From assembly GCA_946407635.1 (NCBI GenBank), contig CAMJOZ010000003.1, positions 1 through 55,689 on the forward strand: a DNA stretch of 55,689 bases. Reading direction: 5' to 3'. The first letter of the stretch is position 1. Each line of letters opens with the position of its first letter. Made by a program: the position numbers and the translations under genes. Under the pieces are notes generated by a model. It was given only the letters and a program-made list of their open reading frames with translations, ran no database searches and was not told the DNA's origin. Source of the stretch: an uncultured Caryophanales bacterium (GTDB taxonomy: Bacteria > Bacillota_I > Bacilli_A > Acholeplasmatales > Anaeroplasmataceae). Below, piece after piece: positions 55,660-55,689 of the stretch.

Positions 55660-55689
55660 GAAACTAATTTAGTTTCTTAACAGCCCCTT
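55646..55689. repeat. Right inverted repeat of IS1182 element
   Basis: Exact mirror of 53890-53920 over 31 bp, with GAGGCTG continuing the stem inward. On the minus strand it folds like the left end and is followed by TCTTTTCT, so it can stop transcription coming from the right. Confidence 0.82.

Larger units (their letters stand above)
53890..55689 (+). mobile_element. IS1182-family insertion sequence, complete
   Basis: 1800 bp bounded by perfect 31-bp inverted repeats (53890-53920 and 55659-55689) that extend imperfectly to about 44 bp. One intact transposase lies inside. The element ends at the last base of the window, so a target duplication cannot be checked. Confidence 0.9.

Overview
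The window looks like a low-GC (roughly 27-30 % GC by eye) Bacillota/Mycoplasmatota-type chromosome, probably a host-associated anaerobe related to the Acholeplasma/RF39/Erysipelotrichia side of the Bacilli. The reasons are AT-rich codon use, Gram-positive ribosome binding sites (AGGAGGTGAT-like), many lipoprotein signal peptides, no outer-membrane genes, a PotA ATPase with a long insert like those of Mollicutes, and a trmFO-xerC pair. The genetic code is standard: Trp is TGG and TGA is used as a stop (for example copA). Nearly everything between 5.6 and 52 kb is on the minus strand.

Layout. 1-4.5 kb: a methionine operon metF / methionine-synthase activation protein / short metH / DUF4430 (transcobalamin-like) lipoprotein, divergent from a LysR regulator. 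5.6-7 kb: a GNAT acetyltransferase and a HigBA toxin-antitoxin pair with its operator. 7-15.1 kb: one long sulfur operon starting from a consensus promoter flanked by two dyads (probable Rrf2 operators), then a 32-codon Met/Cys-rich leader ORF, metY, an ABC transporter of the SsuABC/TauABC type with a fused tandem metallo-beta-lactamase protein inside it, a second cysteine-synthase-like gene, an Rrf2 regulator and cysK. 15.2-23.7 kb: rpiB-upp-atpZ-atpI-atpBEFHAGDC-DUF1146-DUF1653, a complete F-type ATP synthase whose c subunit carries a two-carboxylate sodium-type ion site. 23.8-26.6 kb: copA-csoR copper efflux with a CsoR box between -35 and -10. 26.6-30 kb: hom, a GH28 glycosidase and a GGDEF-GAF protein in one unit. 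30-32.6 kb: asnA, a glyoxalase-II-like hydrolase, a membrane protein and rpmG. 32.7-34.1 kb: an IS3-family element inserted against the 3' end of the polyamine operon potABCD (34.1-38.7 kb). 38.9-45 kb: an SSB-like protein, a lipoprotein, xerC, trmFO, an HD protein, DUF523 and purA. 45-52.2 kb: a divergent EI-like PEP enzyme, a PHP phosphoesterase, xylA, xylB and an ABC-2 transporter. 52.3-53.9 kb: an unknown membrane protein and a HIT protein on the plus strand. 53.9-55.7 kb: an IS1182-family element whose right inverted repeat ends exactly at the last base.

How it fits together. Three blocks serve sulfur amino acids and one-carbon metabolism: metF/metH (methyl transfer), metY plus two cysK-type genes (sulfide incorporation), and hom (homoserine supply). 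The sulfur operon appears to be controlled by its own Rrf2 repressor and possibly by translation of the Met/Cys-rich leader. Energy metabolism is an F-ATPase that may be sodium-coupled, and carbon supply includes xylose (xylAB) and perhaps pectin fragments (GH28). No rRNA, tRNA, CRISPR array, prophage or replication origin was recognised.

The most interesting points for follow-up are the leader ORF and double operator of the sulfur operon, the tandem MBL protein in that operon, the transcobalamin-like lipoprotein coupled to metH, the sodium-type c subunit, and the EI-like protein that lacks a usual PEP-binding segment.
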